Shown: positions 33,316 through 44,405, counted from the stretch's first letter. The stretch is 64,000 nucleotides of DNA from Mycoplasmoidaceae bacterium (GCA_024407855.1 JAKSVQ010000002.1:49468-113467), one strand, 5' to 3'. The notes: generated from the sequence alone by a model not told the origin. Program-made: numbers and translations.

Positions 33316-35277
33316 ATGGAAAACAACACACCACAAATAAATCCATCAACTAATCCAAAAGATTATGTTGCAAAACCAAAAAGCCTTTCCTACAAAAAGA
33401 AAGAACATACAAAAAATGTTTGAAAATATGTTGGGAAGATTGCTTTGTTAGTATGAACCATACTTATTTTTGCACGGGTTCCATTTGTTGGTAGTTATGT
33501 TGATGGATTATTTGACTATGTGTTAGGTTTAGGTAAATATATCTTGTATTGCCTAGCAATAGTTGCTGAGATTGGTTGAATCTTTAATCTAAGTTATTTA
33601 AGATTCATCCGCAGTCCAAAATTTATTATCTTTGCTTCCATTAGTTTATTGTGCATTTGCTGCATTGTTTCTGGTGTTAGCAACATGATAGTATCATTTG
33701 ATGCAAGACCAACATTTGCTGAATTAATTACAAAATACCATACTAATTGATTAGATTACTTTAAAGCTTGAGACTATGGTCACTACTTCAATGGTGGTTG
33801 TATTAGTGGTGGAATACTAGCTGAACTGTTGTCATATGTCTTTAATTTCTTATCATATGTTGTTTTAATTGTTGTGGCTGCAGTCATCTTACTAATTTCA
33901 ATCTTTATTATCTTTAATATTAATTACCGTTCAACTAGAGTTGGATTAAAGATTCGTAGCTGAATGATTCGTAAATTAGGTGGTAGTTTTAAATACGATG
34001 GCTACAATGAATTAAAGAGTAAAAAGGATAACCAAAATAAATTTAAGAAAACAAGAATGACACAAGTTGAAGCAACGGCCATTCAAAACAATTGTCTTCC
34101 TTATGATTTATTGCCTGATACCGATTTAAACAAATATGATGCAAACTTTAAGTATGCAAGAAAGTTACAAAATAAACTTGCTAACTTATTCAAGAATAAA
34201 GACATTGATTGTGTTCCAACAGATTTAAACATTTATTCTTCATTCTCAGAAATCTGCTTTGAAGCTAAGAACAAAGAAAATGTTAAAGCCATTATTCAAG
34301 CTCAACCAGATATTGCAAAGATTACACGTCTAGATCATTTCAATATGTCTTTACGTGGAAATATTGTCAATATTGAAATTGAAAACCAATACTTCTCCAA
34401 GTTCTCATTAAAGACAGTATTAAATATGTATGATGATGGCAAGGATGTTTCAGCAGTGTTTGGTTTAGATCGAACAAATAAGTTAGTAACACAAAATTTC
34501 CGTAACAACCCATCAGCTCTAATTGTTGGTAAAAGAGGCTCTGGTTCTGCAACATTAGCCGTATTAATGGCTTTATCTACTTGTTATTTAACAAGCCCAG
34601 ATGATTTAGAACTAATTGTTTTAAACCCAAATTGTGAGGCAACATTCTCATACTTCAACAATATGCCACATTGTGTTGGCAAACCAATTGACAACATTAA
34701 TTTATGTACAAAGAAACTCCACGAGTTACAAGATTTAGTGGTTGAAAGAAATAGTTTACTTAAAGTAAATAATGTTACGAACATTGAACAATACAATAAG
34801 GTTATTACTAACACACAAACAAAATTCAAACATATTCTTGTGTTGGCAACCAATGTTGAAGGAATAATCCATGATTCGTTCCAAAACAGTAAGATTATTT
34901 CCGATATCTTAGTTAACGGTCCAAAAGCTGGTATTTACTTTGTGATGCAATCATATGTTGCCAACAATGATTTGCTTGACAAAGAAATTGTTAATAATGC
35001 CAGTGAAAAATATATCTTGGCTTTATCAAGCAAAGAAGAAAGTGAAAAGATCTTTGGTAATAGCCGTGGTTATCAATTACATAATAATGGTGATTGTTTG
35101 CATTACAGTGGAACCAACCTTGGTAATATGAAACGTTTGCAAATCTGTAACATCAATTACACTGAGTTAACAACTGATGTTGATATTATCAAAACATTCT
35201 ATGCAACCAAGTTAAAACAAAAGGAAGCAGAAATAATAAAGGAGGGTAAAAAAGATGAAGCAGATAAAAAACTATAA
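33316..35277 (+). CDS. FtsK/SpoIIIE-like protein with degenerate ATPase site
   Basis: A 653-residue protein. Four N-terminal membrane segments (about 38-60, 72-90, 96-118, 180-205) are followed by a cytoplasmic motor-like domain. Positions 405-412 read GKRGSGSA where FtsK has GATGSGKS, so the Walker A Lys is Ser. The Walker B region (505-516, HILVLATNVEG) lacks the DE pair of IVDEL. Collinear landmarks remain (FNNMPH, NIEQYN, GPKAGIYFVM, NNGDCLHY). There is no gamma domain. It is likely a structural or pseudo-ATPase division protein; this is inferred. It overlaps the next gene by 23 nt. Confidence 0.78.
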
Positions 35278-36100
35278 AGAATACACCATTAAATTATTAC
35301 AAGATGTATTCATGGGTAAAAATGGTGAAATTACTAGTATGCATGCCATTCATAATGGTTATACTAACTATTCATATGTTGTTACTTTTGAAAATGGTAA
35401 GAAGTATCAAGTGCGATTACCACATTGCGGTAATTTAATTAATCGTAGTAACGAATATCAAGTTTTATCCTTACTTGGTAACCAAGACTTTATTTATTTT
35501 GATATTAAAACTGGAATTGGTGTAAAAGAATGAATTGATGGTAAATCACCACGAATTCCATACTTCTGAAAATGAAAACAAGTTGATGATCTATTTACTC
35601 AAATTAGAAAGATTCATCAAACAAAAGTTCCATTTGATGTGAAGTTAAAAAAGTTAAACTTTGACTTATACAACCAAAATTTATTTAAGTTAAAACTAGC
35701 TTATCAAACAAAGTTCTTAAGTATTATTGAAACATATAAAGGTGATGAAATGGTATTAAGTCATACTGATATTAATGCCCCTAACCTTATCTTAGATAAG
35801 AATAAGAAACTTCATATCATTGACTTTGAATGATGTGCATTAGCATCTGACTACTGAGATTATGCTAACTTCATTCGTGAATCAAGAATCACATGATATG
35901 GATTAATTGATTGAAATAAATACATCGATAACTTCGATATGAACAAATTAAAAGATTATATCTTTGCATCATCTGTCTTTGCTTATTTGTGAACATACAT
36001 GATGCCTCAAACTAAAAAAATGATTAAATATCGTCGTCGAACATTACGTCAAGTAGTTTGATATGGACGTGGAGTAATAAACAATGGAAACAAAAACTAA
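35255..36100 (+). CDS. Choline/aminoglycoside kinase-like phosphotransferase (LicA-type)
   Basis: A 281-residue APH/choline kinase-fold protein. The N-lobe contains HNGYTNYSYVVTFENGKKYQVRLP. The Brenner motif is LSHTDINAPNLIL (HxDxxxxN), and the metal site is LHIIDFEWCALASDYWD. Members phosphorylate choline, ethanolamine or similar alcohols. The exact substrate is unknown. It overlaps both neighbours, so it is tightly co-translated. Several TGA Trp codons complete the C-terminus. Confidence 0.82.
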
Positions 36101-36839
36101 TTATTTAATAATTGATATGGGAAACAGCAACTACAAAGCTGCTGTTTATGATATTAAGCAAAATAAGATTATTGAAATGCAACAAATTCCGCAAACACCA
36201 GATGCTAAGAAATTAATTGATTTGTTTGCATGTTTAAAAAATGGTTTAAAGATTGATGGTGTTGTTGAATCATTAACTTCTAAACCAGAAGTGGCAAGAG
36301 AATTTAATGAATCATTAGCAAAGATTTATCCCGTTCAAGTAAAGATTATTGGTAAAGATGATTTTGCCGGTTTAGTTGATTTAAGTAATGTTGACCCTAA
36401 AGTAATTATTGGTACGGACATTTTAACCTTAGCTTATTATGGGATTACCACTTTACAAAAGGGTGTAATCGTTTGTTTAGGTACAGTTTACTTTAGTATT
36501 ATGTTTGATAGTAAACAAATTAAAAATGTACTTTTTGTTCCAAGCTTAGTTCGTGGTTTGAAAGGTATTTCATCTGTTACATCGATCGATGCTGAACAAG
36601 TTCCAGAAGTGTTTGATAAAACTATTGGTTTAAATACAAAAGATGCCTTCTCAGCAGGTGCTAACCTGTTACTTGAAGGAGCAATTGACAATGTTGTTAA
36701 AGAATATGGTCTTGCGTCATTTAATGTTTTAATCACTGGTGGGGACGCCAGAAAGTTTGCAAACATTGGTCGAAAATATAAGGTAGTTGATAACCTATTA
36801 TTAATTGCTTTAGCAATGTTAACAAAAGAAAAAGGCTGA
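36084..36839 (+). CDS. Type III pantothenate kinase-like (CoaX) protein
   Basis: A 251-residue ASKHA-fold protein. It has LIIDMGNSNYKAAV (Asp11 of the phosphate loop), a GTDI segment (Asp112 kept) and LGTVYFSIM, FVPSLVRGLKGIS and VLITGGDARKF. CoaX normally has VDFGTATT; here the Asp before the GT is Cys131. It may be an active divergent CoaX or a repurposed homolog. Last gene of the pst-to-CoaX run, 17-nt overlap with the previous gene. Confidence 0.7.
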   Translation: METKTNYLIIDMGNSNYKAAVYDIKQNKIIEMQQIPQTPDAKKLIDLFACLKNGLKIDGVVESLTSKPEVAREFNESLAKIYPVQVKIIGKDDFAGLVDLSNVDPKVIIGTDILTLAYYGITTLQKGVIVCLGTVYFSIMFDSKQIKNVLFVPSLVRGLKGISSVTSIDAEQVPEVFDKTIGLNTKDAFSAGANLLLEGAIDNVVKEYGLASFNVLITGGDARKFANIGRKYKVVDNLLLIALAMLTKEKG

Positions 36840-36851
36840 TAGCCTTTTTTC
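36828..36851 (+). terminator. Terminator of the pst-RNaseJ-FtsK-like operon
   Basis: A perfect 9-bp stem AAAAAGGCT/AGCCTTTTT with loop GAT (36829-36849) contains the stop codon region and ends in T. Confidence 0.87.
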
Positions 36852-36900
36852 ATTTATTATTATTTTTTTATTAGATATATAATACTTTTAGAGGCAAAAT

Positions 36901-38124
36901 ATGAAAAAAGAAATTGTAACAATTCGTGATATTCATGAAGCACGATTGAATATGAAAAAATCAGGATTAATTTACCCAACATTGGTTAAATATTGCCCAA
37001 CATTATCTAACCAATATAAAGGTGAAATATATCACTGTGCTGAAACTGTACAAGCAGTTAAATCATTTAAAATTAGAGGAGCTTTAAATGCAATTATGCA
37101 TTTAACAGATGCACAAAAGAAAAAAGGTGTTATCTGTGCTTCTGCTGGTAACCATGCTCAAGGTACAGCATTATCAGCTACAACATTAGGTATTAAGTCA
37201 TATATTTGTATGCCATCTAATGCTCCATTAGCAAAGATTCAAGCAACAAAGAACTTCGGCGGAACCGTAATTCTTGCTGAAGAACCAAGTTTTGATGCTG
37301 CTTATGCATTAAGCAAGAAACTTGCTAAAGAAAGAGGATTAACTGAAATTCCTCCTTATGACCATCCACATGTAATTGCTGGTCAAGCAACTATTGCTGC
37401 TGAAATCATTGAAAAAATACCAGACATTGACATGTTTATTGTTCCAATTGGTGGTGGTGGTTTAATTAGTGGTATTGCAACATACATTAAAACAATTGAT
37501 CCACGAATCGAAGTAATTGGTGTTCAAGCTGAATACTTCCCAGCAATGAAGAAATCTTTTGATGCAAAGAAGTTAATTTCTTACTCAAAAGGTATTCCAA
37601 CATTAGCTGATGGTTGTGCAGTTAAGACTCCTGGTACATTAACATTTGATATTATCAAAGATAAGGTTGATAGAATCGTTACTGTATCTGAAGATGATAT
37701 CGCATGTGCAATCCAACTACTATTTGAAAAAGGTAAGATTGTTTCTGAAGGTGCTGGTGCAATGCCAACAGCAGCTATTATGGCTGGTAAAGTAAATGTT
37801 AAAGGCAAGAAAGTAGCTGCGCTAATTTCTGGTGGTAACATTGACATTGATAGACTTGCATGAGTTACAGGACGTGCTTTGTCACTTAATGGTAGAAGAT
37901 TTAAAGTTAATGTTTCATTTAAATCTGCAAATCAAATTGCTGAATTTATGAAATTATTATCTGAACACAATACTGTTGCATGATCATTAATATCAGAAGA
38001 AAAATTCACAAAGGAATCAAAACCTGGTAGTTATATGCTAGCAATTGTTTCTCCTGATCATAAGGAAGGCAATGCTGTTAAAGCAAAATTATCTAAGATG
38101 ACTTGCTTTAACCATTACATCTAG
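36901..38124 (+). CDS. ilvA: Threonine ammonia-lyase (threonine dehydratase)
   Basis: A 407-residue PLP enzyme (threonine to 2-oxobutyrate + ammonia). The Schiff-base Lys57 lies in VKSFKIRGAL. It also has SAGNHAQGTALSA, the PIGGGGLISGIA phosphate loop and SEGAGAMP. A C-terminal ACT-like domain of about 80 residues follows WVTGRALSLNG, as in the 400-residue type. No isoleucine pathway is seen here, so a catabolic or ammonia-generating role is likelier (inference). Monocistronic. Confidence 0.9.
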
Positions 38125-38131
38125 TCAATAA

Positions 38132-38168
38132 TTTACATTGAAATGTAAAGTAGTAATTCTATTATAAT
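38132..38168 (+). promoter_or_regulatory. Palindrome and -10 box before tRNA-Trp
   Basis: TTTACATT, GA, AATGTAAA (38132-38149) is an 8-bp inverted repeat 13 nt upstream of a TATAAT (38163-38168) that should start tRNA-Trp 15 nt later. TTGAAA at 38138-38143 could be the -35 box with a 19-bp spacer. Confidence 0.45.
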
Positions 38169-38182
38169 GATAGAGTTATTAT

Positions 38183-38257
38183 AGGGGTGTAGTTCAACGG
38201 CAGAACTGCGGACTTCAAATCCGCGTGTTGTGGGTTCAAATCCTGCCACCCCTGCCA
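38183..38257 (+). tRNA. tRNA-Trp (TCA), reads UGA and UGG
   Basis: A 75-nt cloverleaf. The acceptor AGGGGTG pairs with CACCCCT, the anticodon stem is GCGGA/TCCGC and the loop is CTTCAAA. CCA is encoded. The UCA anticodon explains the many TGA Trp codons. Selenocysteine tRNA is excluded by the standard length and variable loop. Confidence 0.96.
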
Positions 38258-38263
38258 TAAAAC

Positions 38264-38296
38264 TAAAAAATACTAACTTTGTTAGTATTTTTTATT
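38264..38296. terminator. Bidirectional terminator tRNA-Trp / acyltransferase
   Basis: A 13-bp stem AAAAAATACTAAC/GTTAGTATTTTTT with loop TTT separates the converging genes. Confidence 0.88.
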
Positions 38297-39566
38297 TTTT
38301 GCTATATCTCTTTCTAGCGATTATGATACCGAAAGTAGAAACAGTATAAAGTAACCCAAAAGCCCATATATAAGAGCCAACACGCATAAGCCTATTAAAT
38401 AATGTTGGTTTGCCATTAATGGTTCATCACCAGTTCTCTCAATTAGGAATTCTTAGTCCATGTATTATAAAAGATGTAAGAAGCAACGATAACAAAACAG
38501 CACTGATGACGGCAAAGATGGAAAATAATCCCCATTTAAGCAATTTCTTTTTTTCAAGCAACATTGTGAACTTTTCTGTTTCAGGTAATGATAAGTTATG
38601 TTTTGGGGTAGTTTTATTTCTTTTGATTAATTTCATAATTGTTAGATAAATAATACTTGGTATTAAAGCCCACAAAAATAGCCATCAACGATTGGCAAAC
38701 AGGCTGATATTTGTGCAAAAGAATATTGATTCTCAAAAGTAACAAAATGATTGAAAATAATATATTGGTGCACTTAATTCACAAACAAGATTGATTGTCT
38801 TTATTGAGAATCTAAGTTGTGTTGCAACATACATTAATGGTGGGAATACACAATAAAAGGCAAGAATGACTCAAATACTATTAATATTAGGGTAAATAGA
38901 AAAGAAGACAATAGCAGAAGAGAGAACAATGGAAAGGATAATATTAATGATATTCTTATGCTTAAAATTTCATTTAGGGATTAGTGAAAAAGCTAAACCA
39001 AGCGTCATTGTTGATAATGATCTTCCACTCGCTCACTTTACAACCCCAGTGTAATGCAATGATAAAAATCTATAGATTGTAGCTAAAGAAAACAAGATTC
39101 CTATAGCCAACCAAAAGAATACTTTTTTGTTCTTTCTATAGAAAAAGTAAAAGATTAGATACAAGACTGTAATTCCAATAAATAAACCATGAACATACCA
39201 CAAATGTAAAAATGCCAAATTAGCAGTTGGATCGAAAATTAATCTACATAAATTTAAGATAAAACAAGGAATGATTACTGGTATAAGAATTTTCTTTGCT
39301 TTTTGTTTGAATAGGTACCATCATGAACGGAATCAACCATATTGTTGGTTTTGTGCAATATTTTTGATAAATGATGAAACTAGATATCACCCAGATATGA
39401 TAAAGAAGCATTCAACAACACCACTAGCTTGCCTTAATCATAGCCCTAAATACGGAGTAAAATCATGTTCATTTAGAACAACAAATGCAAATAATAACCT
39501 TAATACTTCAATTAAAGTATTTCTACTTTGTTTTTGATCATTGAATGTTTTTGTCATTTTGTTCAT
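38292..39566 (-). CDS. Acyltransferase-3 family membrane protein
   Basis: A 424-residue protein with about ten hydrophobic segments. Near the N-terminus it has RNTLIEVLRLLFAFVVLNEH, the start typical of the acyltransferase 3/OafA family (Arg and His conserved), then a GVVECFFIISGWYLV segment that matches the family's vd.FFviSGf. Such enzymes O-acylate surface sugars. A second ATG at 39557 is possible; neither start has a good RBS. Many TGA Trp. Regions 39567-39680 upstream are AT-rich, with nothing else identifiable. Confidence 0.78.
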
Positions 39567-39699
39567 TGATAGGAATTATATATGTATATATAGTTAAAAT
39601 CAGAACAAAATTTATTAAATCAAGAAAAGATTTATTTCATCTATTTTTTGCAAACAAAATCAAAATATTTATATATAAATAAATTAAGGAGTAAATGAA

Positions 39700-40875
39700 A
39701 TGTTAAAAACATTAAATATTTTGATACCGTCAATTGCTGTTTAAACAATCGTTGTTGTGCCGTCAGCAATTGCAGCCTCACAAATTCAACCCAAACCACA
39801 AACTGGATATACAGTTACACTATATTCAGATATTGGTGAATTTGAAAATGGAGAAAAAGTTTTGTTTTTACCAAATATTGCATATGGTACACAACTTACT
39901 AAAGTCAAAGGATATGTTAAACCTTACTTTCCGACATATCAATTTGATAAATGAACTAATGTTAATGGGCAAACCGTTAGTGAAAACACAAACATTACTG
40001 ACAATTTAGTTTTAGTGGCTAATTACATTGAAATTGAAGGAGACCCAGTAAACTTCACAACTGATAGTTGAGCTACAACTATAAATGTTTGTGAAAAACC
40101 TGGATTTATTCCATTTGCTACAGCATATTGTGATTATCGTGGAAGCGATGAAGCTGATGCGATGACTAGCATTAGACGTTGGATCATCTCGTCAGAGAAT
40201 AATATAAAGAATACCTATTTAAAAAATACTGATAGTGGTTTAGTATCAACTAAGGTACGATTAATTGATATTAGTCACGATCCAATAGCAACAAACCCAG
40301 GAAACTATGCGAAATTTACTTTTGAATTTACAGAAGTTGTTGGTATTATGTCCTTTAATAATATTCCAGAAACACCAACTGGCCACATGAATGAATGATA
40401 TGTTCCTAATGAACAATCATGTTTATTAAGAGAATATTTAAATTCTCAAACTTCCTTCCGTGCTCAATTACCTTCATCACTTAATTCACATTTAGTGCAA
40501 GTTAATAAAGTTAATGAGCCAAATGACAGCACTGGTGGCACATATATTTCTGCTGATTATTTATTTCCACTTTCAAGAGCAGAATTTAATGATGTACCAA
40601 CAGGTGATGTAGAAGAAGAAGGCCAAAAACCATATTTGTATTACACACAACAACAAACAACAGAGCATAGTCAATCACCTTTAAGAATTAAAAATTATAT
40701 TGGTACAGATACTCCATTCAATTACTGAACTAGATCAACATATTTATTTGATTTTGAACGTAGTGATTATGATAATTTATATGCTGGTGGTGTAGTTTAT
40801 GATGGTGGCATCCATCCATCATATGCAATATTTTCTGGTTTGGGCTTTGCACCCGCATTTTGTATAGGAGGATAG
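39700..40875 (+). pseudogene. DUF6273-like surface protein gene with nonsense codon in signal peptide
   Basis: The frame starts at ATG 39700 (AAGGAG 8 nt upstream) and is open to TAG 40873-40875, except for a TAA at 39742-39744, codon 15, inside the signal peptide. The remainder keeps an InlB-B-like repeat (TGYTVTLYSDIGEFENGEKV) and a DUF6273-like domain ending GLGFAPAFCI. It is a full-length paralog of the next gene and ends 2 nt before it. No lipobox Cys is seen; PSAIAAS suggests type I signal cleavage. A GTG at 39757 might allow reinitiation without most of the signal. TAA is a true stop in this code. Confidence 0.75.
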
Positions 40876-40877
40876 AT

Positions 40878-42221
40878 ATGAAGAAGATTAAATTAATTAC
40901 TACTTTCTCAATTCTTGGGACAATAAGTGGAATTGTTGCACCAATGACTAGTTGTGCTCCAACTATTGACACATACACTATCAGCTTATATTCTGATACT
41001 GGCTCATTTGAACATAATAATAAACTTATTTCAATTGGTAATATTGAAAAAGGATCAAGTTTAGGTAGTCTTAAAGGTTATGCTGAACCAACAATGCAAG
41101 GTAAAAGATTTGTATGTTGAACTGACGTTGATGGCAATGTTTGAAATGCAAGTTCAACAATAACAAAAAGTATGTTGCTAAAAGCAAATTATGATGATTT
41201 TATTGAAGAACCAAAAGACTTTAAAACCGACTCTTGAGCAACACTAACTAATGTTTGCAATCAGGAAGGCTTTCTTCCTTTTGCTAATGCATATTGCCTT
41301 AATCCAGGTGAGGAACCATTTACTGATGAAAGTTTGGCTTATAACAGAATAAAAGACAAAATAACTCCTATATATAAGACCGATTATTCATATTATTATG
41401 AAGGTTTGGTTAAACCAATCACTATCACCTTTGATAATGTTCAATATCAATCAAACATTCGTCTTATTGGTATTAATCAAGATTATCTAAGTGAAACATT
41501 ACAAAAAGCTAAATTTACTTTTGCATTTACTGATTGTATTGATGCAGCAGCATACGACATTCGTGGAGTTGGTGTATGGTATTACAAACAAGGTGGAATA
41601 GAACATAATTGTTTCTTAAGAAAATATTTAAATGAATATTTAATTGACACATTACCAATTGCAATACGAAATAATATTAAAACAGTTAAAAAATATAATG
41701 GCTGTTATGACATAACTGAGCCATTAACTGTTAAATATGTGGGTGATATTTCACAATCTGATGAAAAATTATTTCCTCTTTCGTTAGATGAAATGAATCT
41801 TCCACCAGAATTAGTAACATGAGCATTGCAAAACTATCGTCTATCAAATAATAGTTCATTGTCAGCCGATAATAGCGGTCCAATATATTCGTATTATAAA
41901 AGAATGGCAGTTTATGATGACGGACACGTTTATTACACTAATTTAGATTGAAGTAGTTTGATGGAAGAACTTCCAGAAGAACAACTTGAAGATATGTATC
42001 AAGGCTTCTGTTGAGGTTATCTACACAAACATTTATTTGATACACCAGCTTATTTAGATTACTGAATACGAACTGGTGCATTGGGTGAAGGTGAAAGTAT
42101 AGTACAAAGTGCATTAGCATTTTATGAAAATGAAAATGGTCAATATTCAGTTCATGACTTTGTTTGTCCAAATGGTGTTAATGACATTGCTTTAGGAATT
42201 GCTCCAGCATTCTGTATATAA
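40878..42221 (+). CDS. Lipoprotein with InlB-B-like repeat and DUF6273-like domain
   Basis: A 447-residue surface protein. Signal MKKIKLITTFSILGTISG leads to the lipobox-like MTSC (Cys27). Residues about 31-105 form an InlB-B/Flg_new-type repeat (YTISLYSDTGSFEHNNKL). The rest carries the DUF6273 pattern: FDNVQYQSNIRLIGINQDYL, GIEHNCFLRKYLNEYL, KLFPLSLDEM, a YWIRTGA motif and the end LGIAPAFCI. Function unknown, probably host- or surface-facing. AGGAGG precedes the ATG. Tandem paralog of the broken gene upstream. Confidence 0.82.
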
Positions 42222-42246
42222 AAAAAGAGGTACAACCTCTTTTTTA
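42220..42246. terminator. Bidirectional terminator lipoprotein / sirtuin
   Basis: A 10-bp stem AAAAAAGAGG/CCTCTTTTTT with loop TACAA lies between the two converging stops. Confidence 0.88.
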
Positions 42247-42972
42247 TTTTAATTCAATTTGCGATAATGTTTTGCCAACTGGTTCATTAATTACAAGTTG
42301 TGCATAAACATCTTTTGCTGTCTTATCTTTATTAATTAAGATTAAGTGCTTACCTTTAAAGTAATCAATTAAACCTGCTGCGGGATAAACAGCTAAGCTT
42401 GTTCCAGCAATGATTAAAGTATCAGCTTGAGCAATGGCTTGCACTGCATTAGAAATGGTAGCACTATCTAAACCTTCGTTATATAAAACTACTTCTGGTT
42501 TAATAATTCCACCACAAGAACATTTTGGAAAGCCCTTACCTTTAAATTTAATAATATCTTGTGCACTATAGAACTTATTGCACTTAGTGCAACGGTTTTT
42601 ATGAACTGTGCCATGTAGTTCATAAACTACTTTGCTTCCAGCTAATTGGTGTAGCCCATCAATGTTTTGGGTAACAATAGCTTTAACCTTGCCTAATTTC
42701 TCTCATTTAGCTAATTGCAAATGTGCGGCATTAGGTTTAATTGATAAATCAAGCATCTTATCAAAATAGAATTTGTAAAATTCTTTTGTATTTTCAAAGA
42801 AGAATTGGTGTGAAAGTATTACTTCTGGTGGGAAGTCATATTTTTGGTTATATAGTCCATCAGCTGATCGAAAATCAGGAATGCCACTTTCAGTGCTGAC
42901 CCCTGCTCCACCAAAGAAAACAATGTTCTTCGAATTTTGTAATATTTCTTGTAATTGTTTAATCTTGTTCAT
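42244..42972 (-). CDS. cobB: NAD-dependent protein deacylase (sirtuin, Sir2/CobB family)
   Basis: A protein of about 242 residues. It has the NAD-binding GGAGVSTESGIPDFRS, the QNIDGLHQLAG and catalytic ELHGTVHKNRC segments, two CxxC-type zinc pairs (CTKC and CSCGG) and IKPEVVLYNEG. A start two codons upstream (42978) lies in a palindrome; 42972 is preferred. It removes acyl groups from lysines. Trp by TGA. Its promoter faces that of the first membrane cassette. Confidence 0.9.
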
Positions 42973-42973
42973 A

Positions 42974-43035
42974 CACATAAATTATATTTATGTGAAAAAA
43001 AGTTGTGCAAATTTCTATATATATAAATATACAAT
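42974..43035 (+). promoter_or_regulatory. Promoter of membrane cassette 1: palindrome, TTGTGC, TA tract, TACAAT
   Basis: CACATAAA, TTATA, TTTATGTG (42974-42994) is an inverted repeat. TTGTGC (43003-43008) can serve as -35, followed after 21 bp by TACAAT (43030-43035). A TA-rich tract (43016-43031, interrupted by AA) occupies the spacer. The ATG lies 6 nt after the -10 box, so the message is probably leaderless. The same arrangement is repeated at 44461-44523. Confidence 0.6.
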
Positions 43036-43041
43036 GAAGTC

Positions 43042-43503
43042 ATGACGACAAAGAAATTGAAAATGATTTTAATTCCATGCCTATCTGCTGGTGTTGCTAT
43101 TGCAACAATTACTCCGGCTATTGTTTTATCCAACACGGCTAAAATCAAAATTAGGTATGAAGATTACAAGATGGCACATGTAATTAGTGAAAACTTTGAC
43201 TTGCCATTCTACCTAAATGAACAATTAGGTGAAAATGAAGATATCAAAATGTACCCTACCATAACATTTATGGACCCTGGTTTTTCAAATTTGAGATTTG
43301 ACCCAGATCATCCAATTGATATTGAAGGTGTACATATTACATATCACATGCATGTTGATATAGATTGACCAACAATTAAGGCGGGAGGGGTAGACAACTT
43401 CCTTGTTCTTTCGTGTAAATTTACTTGTTTTACAAAAACAACTGAGAAAACATTGTGAAATGACACGATAAATAAAATTTATTTAATGGTGAGGAAATCA
43501 TAA
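43042..43503 (+). CDS. Small membrane-anchored extracellular protein, cassette copy 1
   Basis: A 153-residue protein with an N-terminal hydrophobic segment (about 8-30) and a beta-rich exterior: FDLPFYLNEQL, IEGVHITYHMHVD, LVLSCKFTCFTK. It is a paralog of 44530-44997, sharing the first residues MTTK.LKMILIP and the LPF.LN.(E/Q)L block. No lipobox. The stop overlaps the start of the partner membrane gene by 1 nt (TAATG). Family not recognised. Confidence 0.72.
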
Positions 43504-44405
43504 TGAATTTTTTATTTGTTTTATTTCCATTAATTTTGGTGGCAGCTGAAGTTGTTTGCCATCGTTGAATCAAAAAAGTAACCAATATATATTGATTCTG
43601 ATTGGGTGTTAGTGTAGCATATTTAATATATATTATTACTATTGCATGAGCAGGACATTGAAATGAATATGCTCATATGATTATTGGTGACCCATCAGAG
43701 TGAGGTGATGATGTTGGTAGAGCAAAAGTCATTAGTAATGTTTTCTTACTAAACATTTGTCCATTCATGAACTTTGCCTTGCCTATTTGTTTAATAGCAG
43801 ATCCAAGTAGAAAGGCAGCTAGAGGTTTTGCTCCTTTAGCTTTGTTAGCAAGTGCTTTTGTTTTATTTTTGGATGTTCCAACATCAACTTGAACTGAATG
43901 AACATGACAATTTATTTTCTTAGGAAATAAAGGTCAAAACGACCTTTACTTTATGGGACATCTTATCAACCTATTATTTGCTGTTGGTGTATTGCTTAAT
44001 ACTCCAAAATTTGGTTGAAAAGGAACTTGCATAAGTTTTGGACAAGTTGCTGGGTTCTATACATATGTTGGAATTTGCAAGGCTATAACACATTGTAATT
44101 GTTTTACTTCAGGTTTATCAGCAGCTGATTATGCCAATGGTGGTAACTATGCAATCTTTGCCCAATTAGGAATTGGAATGCCTTGGGCCCCAATAATCTT
44201 CTTTATTGGAATAGTTACATTATTAGGTGGAATCATCTTATTATGAGACTTCTGCAAGCGTAATAACTACAAATATGGTAATAAAGATAGTGATTGTTGA
44301 TGACAATGATATGACTACAACAAATTTAAATATCAAAATTTCTGAGGTAATGATTTAAAGTTTGCCTTAAACCGTAGCGATAAAATTTGATCAAATAAAA
44401 AATAA
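43503..44405 (+). CDS. Polytopic membrane protein (YwaF/TMEM164-like, tentative), cassette copy 1
   Basis: A 300-residue protein with about seven hydrophobic segments. It contains VFLLNICPFMNFALP, a cytoplasmic ADPSRKAARGFAPLALL loop and DLYFMGHLINLLFAVGVLL, and a Trp/Cys-rich C-terminal tail (DSDCWWQWYDYNKF). The layout recalls YwaF/TMEM164 proteins (Cys and His in central helices), but this is weak. It is a paralog of 44999-45910. Translationally coupled to the upstream small gene. Confidence 0.75.

Noticed and set aside
38183..38257. tRNA with UCA anticodon as selenocysteine tRNA
   Set aside because: Length, variable loop and acceptor are standard; Mollicutes read UGA as Trp.
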